A program made the position numbers and the translations under genes. The notes under the pieces are model-generated. The model ran no database searches, was not told where the DNA came from, and was given only the letters and a program-made list of their open reading frames with translations. Source: Limnobacter alexandrii (GTDB taxonomy: Bacteria > Pseudomonadota > Gammaproteobacteria > Burkholderiales > Burkholderiaceae_B). Taken from it: a stretch of DNA of 64,000 nucleotides. Location of the stretch: assembly GCF_005871185.1 (NCBI RefSeq), contig NZ_SWKN01000006.1:1280451-1344450 (forward strand), in the 5' to 3' direction. Below, one piece after another: positions 39,134 to 46,732 of the stretch (position 1 is its first letter; the number at the start of each line of letters is the position of its first letter).

Positions 39134-39460
39134 CTATGTGTGCATGGGTTGCTTGGCGAAATGCTTTGCAATGCACTTTTCCATTTTTCCGATTGCCGAC
39201 AGTTCAAGGTCGGTCAGCGGAAAACATCTGCAGGCCAGCACCACACCCTGGGCTTGTTCTTCAGCAGTAACATGCTGTCGACTCATTTTCAGGGTGCGAT
39301 ATTTGCCCGATTCAATCCGGACACGGCATACGCCGCATCCACCTCCACGGCACCCCACCGGGATGCCTTTGCGGTTCAGTTGCTCCATGCCTTTCAGCAG
39401 GTTGTCTTCTGAGCTGCAGGTGTACTCTTCCTTTGTGTTCTGAATGGCCACGCGGTGCAT
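39134..39460 (-). CDS. dmpQ: Plant-type 2Fe-2S ferredoxin (XylT/DmpQ)
   Basis: A 108-residue ferredoxin with cluster ligands Cys37, Cys42, Cys45 and Cys77 (VGCRGGGCGVCRV and LACRCF). Homologues next to catechol 2,3-dioxygenase re-reduce its active-site iron when it oxidises. It sits 30 bp before dmpB and 15 bp after dmpP. Confidence 0.92.
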   Translation of the reverse strand: MHRVAIQNTKEEYTCSSEDNLLKGMEQLNRKGIPVGCRGGGCGVCRVRIESGKYRTLKMSRQHVTAEEQAQGVVLACRCFPLTDLELSAIGKMEKCIAKHFAKQPMHT

Positions 39461-39475
39461 GTGTGCAGCCCTCCA

Positions 39476-40534
39476 TCACACGTGTTTGAACAGCGGACTT
39501 TTCTTGGCCAATCCCTCTGCATCGGCCGAGGTCAGGAATCGCTCGGTATAAATGTCTCGTTCAAATAATTGGCCTTGCATCAGCGTGGAGATGCACGCTT
39601 CGATCATGGGTGGTGGGCCGCACATGTAAGCCTTGTGGCCCCGAAAATCATTGTTGAAGTGCGCCTTCAATGCCTCGTGAACAAAACCTTTTGCACCGGT
39701 CCAACTTGCGCTCACATCTGTATCCGAGAGAGCTGGAATGTAGGTGAAGTTGGGGTGTTTGGCCGCCAGCTCCGTGAAGTAGTTGTGGTAGTAAAGTTCA
39801 GCCTCATTGCGAGCGCCTTGTACCAGAGTGATGGGTAGTGTGCAGCCGTCATTGAACAGTTCTTCAATCATGGCTTTCGGACTGGAAAGACCTGAACCAC
39901 CAGCCAGAAAAATCATGGGTAGATTGGCCGATTTGCGGGTGAAAAACCGACCCAGCGGGGCGGTGAATTCCAGTGTGTCGCCAATCTTTAGTTCGTCATG
40001 CAGCCAGGTGGTAGCCGCGCCGCCTGGTACTTTTCTAATATGCAATTCAACCAGGTTTGTGCCTGGGGCATTGCCGATTGAAAACGCACGTTCGCCTTGC
40101 ACGCCTGGTACTTTCAGCATGACGTACTGCCCGGCTTGAAAGTGCACTGGCTCATCGACTTCAAGCCAGATACCGCGAATGGTGGGTGTGAGCATGTCGG
40201 CTTTGACCACACGCCCGGCGAAGTCCTGAAGACCAATGAATTGGGCATCGGGATCTTCGTCCACCTCAGCTTCAATCACGGTGTCGCATTCAACGGTTGC
40301 GCAGCACGCCAGAATTTTTCGTTCATCGCGTTCAAAGTCCATCAGCGCAAACGGCGAGGCTTCCCCATGTTCGAATTCACCTTCCACCACTTGTACCTTG
40401 CAAGTGGCGCACAGGCCATGACCACAGGCGTGGGGTAGCCAAACACCTGCACGAAGGCAGGCGTCCAGCACGGTTTGCCCTTCCTCGATGTCGATTGTTT
40501 GACCAATCGGTTCGATGGTGAGTTGATAGCTCAT
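39476..40534 (-). CDS. dmpP: Phenol hydroxylase reductase component P5
   Basis: A 352-residue NADH oxidoreductase. The N-terminal 2Fe-2S domain has Cys37, Cys42, Cys45 and Cys77. An FAD domain (GERAFSIGNAPG) and an NAD domain (LAGGSGLSSPKAMIEE, YMCGPPPMIEA) follow. It carries electrons from NADH to the diiron oxygenase DmpN. Confidence 0.95.
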   Translation of the reverse strand: MSYQLTIEPIGQTIDIEEGQTVLDACLRAGVWLPHACGHGLCATCKVQVVEGEFEHGEASPFALMDFERDERKILACCATVECDTVIEAEVDEDPDAQFIGLQDFAGRVVKADMLTPTIRGIWLEVDEPVHFQAGQYVMLKVPGVQGERAFSIGNAPGTNLVELHIRKVPGGAATTWLHDELKIGDTLEFTAPLGRFFTRKSANLPMIFLAGGSGLSSPKAMIEELFNDGCTLPITLVQGARNEAELYYHNYFTELAAKHPNFTYIPALSDTDVSASWTGAKGFVHEALKAHFNNDFRGHKAYMCGPPPMIEACISTLMQGQLFERDIYTERFLTSADAEGLAKKSPLFKHV

Positions 40535-40553
40535 TGCGGGTTCCCCTTTGCGC

Positions 40554-40916
40554 TTACGCGCCCGAACCAGACAGGCCTGTCAAGCCGGGGGTGGTGAAGC
40601 GCAACACCGACTTGTGCGTCAAACCGTTTTCATCCAGCGATTTGCCCAAGTCGGGGGTGAAGTTTTCACGCCCGTGTTTCCACTGAACGGTACTCCAATC
40701 AATTTTTGCAAAGTCGGGGTGACTTCCGTATAGCGAAGGCAGTACCTCATTCACCAATGCCCCGAAGGGCATGGCGGGTGGTAGTGGCAAGGCCATGGGT
40801 GCACAAAACATCAGGTGGTGTTCCCAGTTCACGAACAACAAGCGGTTGCCGTGAAAGTTCTCTTCAAGATCGCGTACCACGCCGGTGTAGCCCGGCTGCA
40901 ATGAAACGAGTGCCAT
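40554..40916 (-). CDS. dmpO: Phenol hydroxylase component P4
   Basis: A 120-residue oxygenase subunit, the gamma-like partner in the DmpLNO hydroxylase. Family landmarks are DLEENFHGNRLLFVNWEHHLMFCAP and LPSLYGSHPDFAKIDW. It lies 22 bp after dmpN and 19 bp before dmpP. Confidence 0.93.
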   Translation of the reverse strand: MALVSLQPGYTGVVRDLEENFHGNRLLFVNWEHHLMFCAPMALPLPPAMPFGALVNEVLPSLYGSHPDFAKIDWSTVQWKHGRENFTPDLGKSLDENGLTHKSVLRFTTPGLTGLSGSGA

Positions 40917-40938
40917 GTTGTTCTCCTCCTAGTTGTTG

Positions 40939-42480
40939 TCAGGCCGCCGGTGCTTCTTTGTGGTCGCGCCCTGTCCATTGCTCCCAGTTCATCTGGTCCT
41001 GACTGCCCATGTACTCGCCGTTGTCCTGGCCAGGCACAAGGTTGTAGTACTTCAGAACGTTATCCAATCCTTCGCCACCACAATTACCCTGGAAGATTTG
41101 ATGCACAGGCAGCCAGCTTTGAACGTACTTCTCGGGCTCGTTCTCGAAAATGTCTTTACAGCCATCCGAGCAGAAGTGGTACTTCATACCGTGGTAGGTT
41201 GTTTCCCGCAGGCAGGTGGTTGTGGGGTCATCGGGTTCCGTGAAAATTGTCGGCACTTGGCACAACTGGCACAGCATCGGCAGGCCAGGGTTACTCCAGC
41301 GCTTACCTTCTTTTTGAAGGGCGTCCCAATGTTCGAAGCGTGGACGATAGTGCTTGTCGAAAGTGTCGGGGTACTTCTCGCTCAACCACTTCAGTTCGCT
41401 TTCTTCGGGTACCCAAGTGTGAAATGCAGCGGCATGGCTGAAGTTGTAGAAAGTAGCCCACACTTCATGGCTCAAACGGTTTTTCTCTTTGCTGGCTACT
41501 TCGTGGTACTTGGGCATACGAATACCGTAGCGGCTCAAGTCTTCGAACAGGGCGCCACCGTTTTTCTCGAAATAGGTTTCCCATGCTTCCTGCCAGCTCA
41601 TCACGCGTTTGGGCAGCATGTAGTCCATCATCATCGACACCAAGGCCAGCAGGCGGTAACCGCGCCAGAACCATTTGTCGATCCACTTTTGAACGATGTC
41701 TTTGTTGCCTGGGTCTTGTTCCAACATGAACTTGACCACTTCAAGACCAAGAGTCATGTGGCGTGATTCATCTGATTGGGCGGAAAAGCCGAAAGTAACC
41801 GTGGCCATGTCGCCGTTGTAGGCTGCACCGCTCATGAATGGCATGAACAACAGGTTGGTCAATACATACTCGAAGGAAAACGAGATGGCTGTAATGAATT
41901 CAAACGGACCTGCAGACTGTGCATCTTCAAAGTAGCTCTTGGGCACGCTGAGGTACCACACGCGGTCGTGCATGTGGCGGAAGTCGTGCAAGCCATTGAA
42001 AAATTTGTTGTAGTGGCTGATGGTGTGTACCTGCGTTTGTGCATGGCGCAATTCATCAATTGCCTGCATCTGCGATGCAATTCGTGCGCTAACTCCACGG
42101 AAAGAACGACCCACGTGGGCATAGCCACGGTGCGCTGCATATTCCAGTGGTGATACACCTGTGAGGAATAACTTCAATGTGTTGATGTAGCGAGCATCCG
42201 TTACATTGAACTGGCCGTTGTTCTGTGCAAAGGCGTCAATGATGGCGTAGAGTTTCTTCTCTTTCTCGCCCTGGAATTTCCAGTACGCGTCCATGGTCAG
42301 GCGGAAGGGGTCTTCCCACTTGTCCCAGTCATGGATTTTGATGCCTTCGAACTGGTCGTAAGGGAATACATCGTCCATGGCCTGGTAGGTGGTGTCCCAA
42401 CCAAGTCCGCGGGTCATCATGCCGTATTTCTCTTTCAGGCCCAGTTTTTTGTTGCCTGTGTTCTTGGGTACTGCGCTCAT
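40939..42480 (-). CDS. dmpN: Phenol hydroxylase large oxygenase subunit P3
   Basis: A 513-residue diiron oxygenase subunit where phenol becomes catechol. All six iron ligands of the bacterial multicomponent monooxygenases can be placed: Glu113, Glu143 and His146 (IDELRHA), Glu204, Glu238 and His241 (SDESRHM). A Cys-rich segment (LCQLCQVP...HFCSDGCKDIFENEP) in the C-terminal third matches the zinc/YHS region of DmpN. ATG follows GGAG. Confidence 0.97.
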   Translation of the reverse strand: MSAVPKNTGNKKLGLKEKYGMMTRGLGWDTTYQAMDDVFPYDQFEGIKIHDWDKWEDPFRLTMDAYWKFQGEKEKKLYAIIDAFAQNNGQFNVTDARYINTLKLFLTGVSPLEYAAHRGYAHVGRSFRGVSARIASQMQAIDELRHAQTQVHTISHYNKFFNGLHDFRHMHDRVWYLSVPKSYFEDAQSAGPFEFITAISFSFEYVLTNLLFMPFMSGAAYNGDMATVTFGFSAQSDESRHMTLGLEVVKFMLEQDPGNKDIVQKWIDKWFWRGYRLLALVSMMMDYMLPKRVMSWQEAWETYFEKNGGALFEDLSRYGIRMPKYHEVASKEKNRLSHEVWATFYNFSHAAAFHTWVPEESELKWLSEKYPDTFDKHYRPRFEHWDALQKEGKRWSNPGLPMLCQLCQVPTIFTEPDDPTTTCLRETTYHGMKYHFCSDGCKDIFENEPEKYVQSWLPVHQIFQGNCGGEGLDNVLKYYNLVPGQDNGEYMGSQDQMNWEQWTGRDHKEAPAA

Positions 42481-42525
42481 GTCTCTACTCCTTCAAGTTG
42501 AAAGTTCACTGTGGCTAAGTCGCGT

Positions 42526-42828
42526 TTAAGCGGCCTGGCCCCAGTACAGTTCAAATTCATCCTCTGTTTCATTGATGCTGCCCGAGAGGGAAATCAGGTT
42601 CAGGTGAATTTCCTGAAGATCCCAGTCACGCCCCATCAGGTCGGACACGCTTTGGCGCTTGACCACCAAACGGCCGGGCGACTCGATCTTGACCATTGCC
42701 GGAAACTCCTCGACTGTGGCTTGCGGGTTGTCTTCTCGAATGGCGGCTACGATATTGCGCGTGTCGTCGTTGGTTACAAATGCGATGAACACCGGCGTTT
42801 TTGTGCGTTCGGGGGTAGGCGTGTTCAT
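42526..42828 (-). CDS. dmpM: Phenol hydroxylase activator P2
   Basis: A 100-residue cofactorless effector protein (MmoB/DmpM family) that binds the hydroxylase and tunes turnover. Recognisable parts are VFIAFVTNDDTRNIVAAIRED and FPAMVKIESPGRLVVKR. It overlaps the dmpL stop by 4 bp and lies 45 bp before dmpN. Confidence 0.94.
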   Translation of the reverse strand: MNTPTPERTKTPVFIAFVTNDDTRNIVAAIREDNPQATVEEFPAMVKIESPGRLVVKRQSVSDLMGRDWDLQEIHLNLISLSGSINETEDEFELYWGQAA

Positions 42829-43838
42829 GCTGGGGCTCCAGGTGTTTTCAAACCGATCTTTTTTGCTCGCACCAGCAGCTCTTCCTTGATCTGCATGAAA
42901 ATGCTGGCGGCTTCTTCTGCAAACAATGCGGTCATCAAAGGCTGCAAGGCGCGTGTGGTTTCAGTCATCCAGATGTCGAACCAGCGGCTCAGTATTTCCT
43001 TGTTCTCTGGTGATTCATCCACTGCGGTTTTGATGGTGGAGTCCACCCAACGCTGGGTTTCGACAAACCATTCCTGCATGAAATTGGTACACATAGAGAA
43101 GGTTTGGCCGGCCATTGGGTTCAGGCGGGTCTCAAGATGCTTGTAAAACATGGGATAGACCAAGCCGTCCATCACAAAATTCTGGGCCAGAAAGACTTCA
43201 AACCAGTCTTTGGTGACAAACAGGTTTTCCATGCTTCGGCGCAATTCTTGCCATTCGGGGGTGTGCAGCCAGTGTTGTTTACCCACTTCCAGCGAGTCGC
43301 CAGTGTTGCCATCGAGTAGCAAACCGAGGCGGCTGACGTATTGCGCCAGGCCCAAGCGGTCCATCGTGTTGTACATGGTGGCTTGTGTAATTGCAGCGCC
43401 GTAACCGAAGCTGGTGCAGAAGCAGTTGTTCATGTTTGCGCCCCACTCGTAGTGGCGAAGCGGCAGCACGGCGAAGATCAGATGTTCTTTGTCTTTTTCC
43501 GAGAGGTTGAAAAACACACCACGCTTTTCTGCAAACTCAAACTGCTTTTCGGCTGCATCTTGTTGCTTGGCACGGTTCATGGTGTACACGCCGTAGTAAT
43601 ACTGGCGTGGATCTTTGAAGCTGTACCAATCGGCCATTTTGATGGCTGTGCGGGCAGTGTCGTACAGTTCGTACTGTGGGTCCCAGATAGGGCGGTAGTG
43701 GAAGTTGGTGTCCGACTGCATGTCGAATGTGGCTTCCTGATACCGTGATGCAGGTTTGTCTGCGCCCAGCCTACGGGCCACATGTGAGAACGTGTTGCGC
43801 AGTTGTTTGATGTTCGACGTTTTGATGTCGACTTGCAT
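42825..43838 (-). CDS. dmpL: Phenol hydroxylase beta subunit P1
   Basis: A 337-residue structural subunit of the hydroxylase (methane/phenol/toluene hydroxylase beta family) without iron ligands. Typical segments are RPIWDPQYELYDTARTAIKMADWYSFKDPRQYYYG and MCTNFMQEWFVETQRWVD. It overlaps dmpM by 4 bp, so the two are coupled. Confidence 0.95.
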   Translation of the reverse strand: MQVDIKTSNIKQLRNTFSHVARRLGADKPASRYQEATFDMQSDTNFHYRPIWDPQYELYDTARTAIKMADWYSFKDPRQYYYGVYTMNRAKQQDAAEKQFEFAEKRGVFFNLSEKDKEHLIFAVLPLRHYEWGANMNNCFCTSFGYGAAITQATMYNTMDRLGLAQYVSRLGLLLDGNTGDSLEVGKQHWLHTPEWQELRRSMENLFVTKDWFEVFLAQNFVMDGLVYPMFYKHLETRLNPMAGQTFSMCTNFMQEWFVETQRWVDSTIKTAVDESPENKEILSRWFDIWMTETTRALQPLMTALFAEEAASIFMQIKEELLVRAKKIGLKTPGAPA

Positions 43839-43872
43839 GATGTCTTCTCCTTTCCTCTATTTATTTGGTTTT

Positions 43873-44169
43873 TTATTCGCTGACGCCGGCCTGGCCAAAC
43901 TGCCATTTCAGCCTTTCGTAATCCAGCCAGGCGCATTGTTCGGCGGTTAGCTCAACGGCCTTGTGCTGTTTGCAGAACTCTCGGAACTGCTCAAACTGCA
44001 TGACCAGTTCCACGCACAGCTCTGGATCGCCAATCGAAAACTCGAACTCGACAAAGCGATTGTTCAAGGTGCCGGTCACACGCACATAGCGTGGAATTGA
44101 TGCCTCCAGAATTCCGTTCATCTCCGGTGGCGGGGTGTCGCTTTTTGATGTTTTGACTTCTTTGATCAT
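43873..44169 (-). CDS. dmpK: Phenol hydroxylase assembly component P0
   Basis: A 98-residue first-gene product. DmpK-type proteins help insert iron into the oxygenase. Features are RYVRVTGTLNNRFVEFEFSIGDPELCVELVMQFEQFREFC and a C-terminus with LDYERLKWQFGQ. Its start lies 37 bp from the -12 element of the sigma-54 promoter. Confidence 0.92.
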   Translation of the reverse strand: MIKEVKTSKSDTPPPEMNGILEASIPRYVRVTGTLNNRFVEFEFSIGDPELCVELVMQFEQFREFCKQHKAVELTAEQCAWLDYERLKWQFGQAGVSE

Positions 44170-44201
44170 TTGGAACCCTCTTGCTTGATTTCCCTAGTAG
44201 A

Positions 44202-44221
44202 AGGGGCAAGGGATGTGCCAG
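44202..44221 (-). promoter_or_regulatory. Sigma-54 promoter of dmpKLMNOPQB
   Basis: On the minus strand TGGCAC (44215-44220), five bases, then TTGC (44206-44209) match the -24/-12 consensus exactly. It faces dmpK, giving a predicted start near 44194. This fits control by the DmpR-type activator in the same island. Confidence 0.9.
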
Positions 44222-44290
44222 GTGCTCTAAGTGATTGAAATTATTAGGTAGTAAAAAAATAGAGGGGGAATTCTAAGAAATTTACGGGTG

Positions 44291-44335
44291 TTGAAAAGAT
44301 CAATTGCTGCGGTGCAAGTTGATCAAATGATGAAG
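44291..44335 (-). promoter_or_regulatory. DmpR-type upstream activating sites
   Basis: Two imperfect palindromes of the TTGATCAA class lie about 75-120 bp upstream of the sigma-54 promoter: TTGATCAAATGATGAA (44319-44334) and a TTGAAAAGATCAATTG block (44291-44306). This matches the consensus and distance known for DmpR/XylR enhancers. Confidence 0.7.
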
Positions 44336-44581
44336 TTGGACTTGCAAATATTTACGCCTGGGCCGTTTTATGCCGAGTCTTTTTGAGGATCGAGGTTTGT
44401 CTAAATTGGTTAACCTTTTTTGGGGTATGCTTAAACGCGAAGCAAATAGATTAGACCGGTTATAAGATCAGCAAACTTAGTCTAATAGGCTGATACCAAG
44501 TCATCGTTTAGCCGCAGTTCTAGTTGAACCGATGCTCAGATTAGAACGTTTTTGGATGTTCATCCGGTTTGAGTTACTGGA

Positions 44582-44712
44582 GCTATGTTGATGTTAAACG
44601 ACATTATTGGCATGGATCACAAGAGTTACAACCTCGCTGAGAGCACGCATTGACGCCATTTGAAAACTAACTGTGTAGTTTTCTACACAGTTACGTGTAC
44701 CAAACTTCTAAG
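44582..44712. repeat. Right-end region of island A
   Basis: 131 bp that recur at 61736-61866 with only five differences by eye. A perfect hairpin with 10-bp arms AACTGTGTAG and CTACACAGTT and a TTTT loop (44669-44692) is conserved in both. It is joined by CTTCTAAG, the anticodon-loop sequence of tRNA-Arg, to the module. No gene is seen between 44230 and here apart from the dmp regulatory sites. Confidence 0.85.
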
Positions 44713-44768
44713 GGGTCGGGGGTTCGAACCCCTCCGGGCAGGCCAAGAATTCAGTACCGGTTTACGGT

Positions 44769-44845
44769 GGCGGTGTTAGCTCAGTTGGTAGAGCAATGGA
44801 TTGTGATTCCATGGGTCGTGGGTTCGAGCCCCATACATCGCCCCA
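44769..44845 (+). tRNA. tRNA-His (GTG), copy 2
   Basis: Identical in sequence to copy 1, with G at -1 and CCA. It is followed by the same terminator. With the Arg half gene in front, expression needs a promoter in the right-end region of island A or in the spacer. Confidence 0.93.
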
Positions 44846-44853
44846 ACAATATC

Positions 44854-44895
44854 AAGGACTTAGCGTGAGTAATCCGCTAGGTCCTTTTTGTTTTT
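44854..44895 (+). terminator. Terminator of tRNA-His copy 2
   Basis: Same stem as at 14204, with one loop base changed (GAGTAAT for GAGTGAT), followed by TTTTTGTTTTT. Confidence 0.88.
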
Positions 44896-44896
44896 C

Positions 44897-45145
44897 GCGA
44901 CTTTATTCTCGACTGAGAGACATTTTCAGAGGTTGTAGATTTGGCAAACTGCCTTAGAGTCTCTAACTTCCATCAATCGGCTGTGACAAGCCTGTGACAA
45001 ATTCTGTGACAAATTTTCTGTCACAGACATTTCGTGAGTATCGACCTATCTTTGACACATATTCATCTGTCTCATAAGAAGAAATTCAACTTACTGGCAG
45101 TATGTAACAACAAGTAATCTCTGCAACAAAGCTTCCGCTAATCGG
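44897..45145. repeat. Left-end region of island B
   Basis: Related to 14246-14495. CTGTGACAA repeats start at 44981, 44992 and 45004 with the same 11 and 12 bp spacing. The third forms a cleaner palindrome with TGTCACAG (45019-45026). TTGACA (45053) is kept. The following bases to 45362 hold no gene I can support; a hairpin near 45317-45350 (GCCTTCGCTTTTGCC and complement) may end the ABM gene. Confidence 0.75.
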
Positions 45146-45362
45146 CCGATGCAGACTTTATGCATTTACAGACTAAGCGTCCGGTATTGGGCTCTATGCA
45201 GACTCCACAGTGATCACAAAAGTCGGGATGATTCAGACCATCTTTGCTAACAATCGAACCGCGAACCTACGTGTGGACGAACGACGCAGTTTCAGCGCTT
45301 TCACAGCGCTCAGCCTTCGCTTTTGCCTTGGCAAAGCAAAGGCTAGCGTGCCTGGTTGAGCT

Positions 45363-45668
45363 TCACTCACTAGGCAGCTTGGCCGCTAGAACATCAACCT
45401 TCTCGATGGACGGCGGTGCAGAAAAAAGGCTGCTTGCTTGGGCCATGAGGGCTGCGGCAACCTTGCCAGCGAGATGAGCCTGACGGCCCGCCTCATCGGG
45501 AAAGGCGTCAAAAATGCCGAACGTGGAGGGCCCCAGACGAATACCAAACCATGCAGTGGTGGCAGGCTCTTCTTGTACAAGCGGAAGCCCACCCAGTAGG
45601 AATTGCTCTACTTCTTTCTCTTTTCCGGCTTTTGCTTCCAAGCGGACGAACAGTGCTACTTTTACCAT
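45363..45668 (-). CDS. ABM-domain (antibiotic biosynthesis monooxygenase) protein, copy 1
   Basis: A 101-residue single-domain protein of the small dimeric ferredoxin-like-fold ABM family; members oxidise quinol-type or polyketide substrates without cofactor. ALFVRLEAKAGKEKEVEQFL opens the fold and GPSTFGIFDAFPDEAGRQAHLAGKVA is the conserved central block. About half its residues match the copy at 51400-51705. The substrate is unknown. Confidence 0.8.
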   Translation of the reverse strand: MVKVALFVRLEAKAGKEKEVEQFLLGGLPLVQEEPATTAWFGIRLGPSTFGIFDAFPDEAGRQAHLAGKVAAALMAQASSLFSAPPSIEKVDVLAAKLPSE

Positions 45669-45841
45669 GGTAAGTCTCCTTTGGTTAGGACTACTGTCCC
45701 AACAGGTTTGTTGAAGTCGATCGATTTGAGTCTGTAATTCTTGATTTTCGTAATGCTCCTGTGAGGGTTGAAAGGAATATTGTTACAACATGGTTTGATA
45801 CCAGAGAGGCTTAGATCTCATTCTTGGCATCACTGGCCAGG

Positions 45842-46597
45842 CTATCTAGCGCTCGTCGCTGGCAGGGCGCGGACTACTGCGTCTTCTAAATCTGCCTTAA
45901 TGCAATGAGGCTGCTTCCAGTCTCCTTGGTAGGTGATCTGGTCAACCCCGCCGGGCCCTACACCGCTTGGCACGTAGTCAAGTTTGAGGTTGTTGCGGGT
46001 ACGCCATGCAATAGCATGGTCAGCGCACGAACTGTCCCCCGATACTCCTACAGCACCTAACAATACGCCCTGATTGTTGTACAAGGCCAATCCTCCTCCA
46101 AACACATTGATGCCTCCCATGCGTTGACCAACCAACGGATCATTGGGTTGGCCCCACGCACTTACTGGGCCTTGCATCGCCAAGGCAGGATTCACCGGGT
46201 TACTCTCTTGCAGGCCGAACAGGCTACCACCGGGTTGGACGGCGCTGTATAGATTGGCCGTTGCCAAAGCTAGACCTGGCAGGCTGAAGGCATTGGCTGT
46301 GTAGGCCTTCTGTGCTGAAATAGCCCGGCTTCCCGGCCACTGGTCACCCAAGCCTTTCCCTGTGAACGCTACCGCACACACGGTTCCACTACGCGACACC
46401 ACAGTGCCCCACATCTCTAAGTTGAAGCCTGCATTGTTAGCCTTGCGTGCGAGCACAAGCGCATCGTGTAACTGGGCATGGGTGGGCAACGCGGCACATT
46501 CTGCGGGAGCAGCTGGCTTGACTGCATGCGCAGGCAAGCTGGTAGAAGTAAGCAACGCAGCTATCATGATGCCAAAGGGGCGGATGTAAATGTTCAC
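45842..46597 (-). CDS. GlcG/HbpS-type haem-binding family, secreted
   Basis: A 251-residue protein of the GlcG/HbpS (DUF336) family. I chose GTG 46597, 7 bases after AAAGGA, which puts a signal peptide (MNIYIRPFGIMIAALLTS...AHA) at the N-terminus; the frame is open to 46645. Family marks are ALVLARKANNAG, SAQKAYTANAFS and GGGLALYNNQGVLLGAVGVSGDSSCADHAIA. Some homologues bind haem; the role here is unknown. It diverges from a LysR gene that probably regulates it. Confidence 0.8.
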   Translation of the reverse strand: MNIYIRPFGIMIAALLTSTSLPAHAVKPAAPAECAALPTHAQLHDALVLARKANNAGFNLEMWGTVVSRSGTVCAVAFTGKGLGDQWPGSRAISAQKAYTANAFSLPGLALATANLYSAVQPGGSLFGLQESNPVNPALAMQGPVSAWGQPNDPLVGQRMGGINVFGGGLALYNNQGVLLGAVGVSGDSSCADHAIAWRTRNNLKLDYVPSGVGPGGVDQITYQGDWKQPHCIKADLEDAVVRALPATSAR

Positions 46598-46732
46598 AGA
46601 ATTTCCTTTTAATGAAAAGTGATCATTGCCAGTCTCCCATTTCATATTAATCGTGTATATGGAATAAAAAGGAATTAAGTATTCCTATAAATGAGACAAT
46701 GAATATAAGGACACTTTCAGATTTTCTGTCAT

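Larger units (their letters stand above)
14246..44712. mobile_element. Putative integrated island A (aromatic catabolism)
   Basis: Island A is the stretch between module copies 1 and 2. It carries nearly all the phenol/catechol genes. Exact ends depend on where within the 180-bp module recombination occurred. No tyrosine or serine recombinase, relaxase or conjugation gene is visible, so mobility would need help in trans or is lost. The ends match those of island B in type and order, which argues for a shared insertion mechanism rather than chance duplication. Confidence 0.65.
44713..44895 (+). repeat. tRNA-linked att-like module, copy 2
   Basis: This middle copy begins with 33 bp of the 3' end of tRNA-Arg (44713-44745, including CCA). 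It continues through tRNA-His to the terminator. The 5' half of tRNA-Arg is absent, so the Arg part is a fragment and not a functional gene. Confidence 0.9.

Noticed and set aside
44450-44486. ATTAGAC...GTCTAAT inverted repeat sharing ATTAGACCGGT with the TetR operator region of island B
   Set aside because: The 11-bp match is half a site, has no gene that it would control, and can occur by chance; not enough to call an operator.
44713-44745. Second tRNA-Arg gene
   Set aside because: Only the 3' 33 bases are present; acceptor 5' strand, D arm and most of the anticodon arm are absent. The same holds at 61867.
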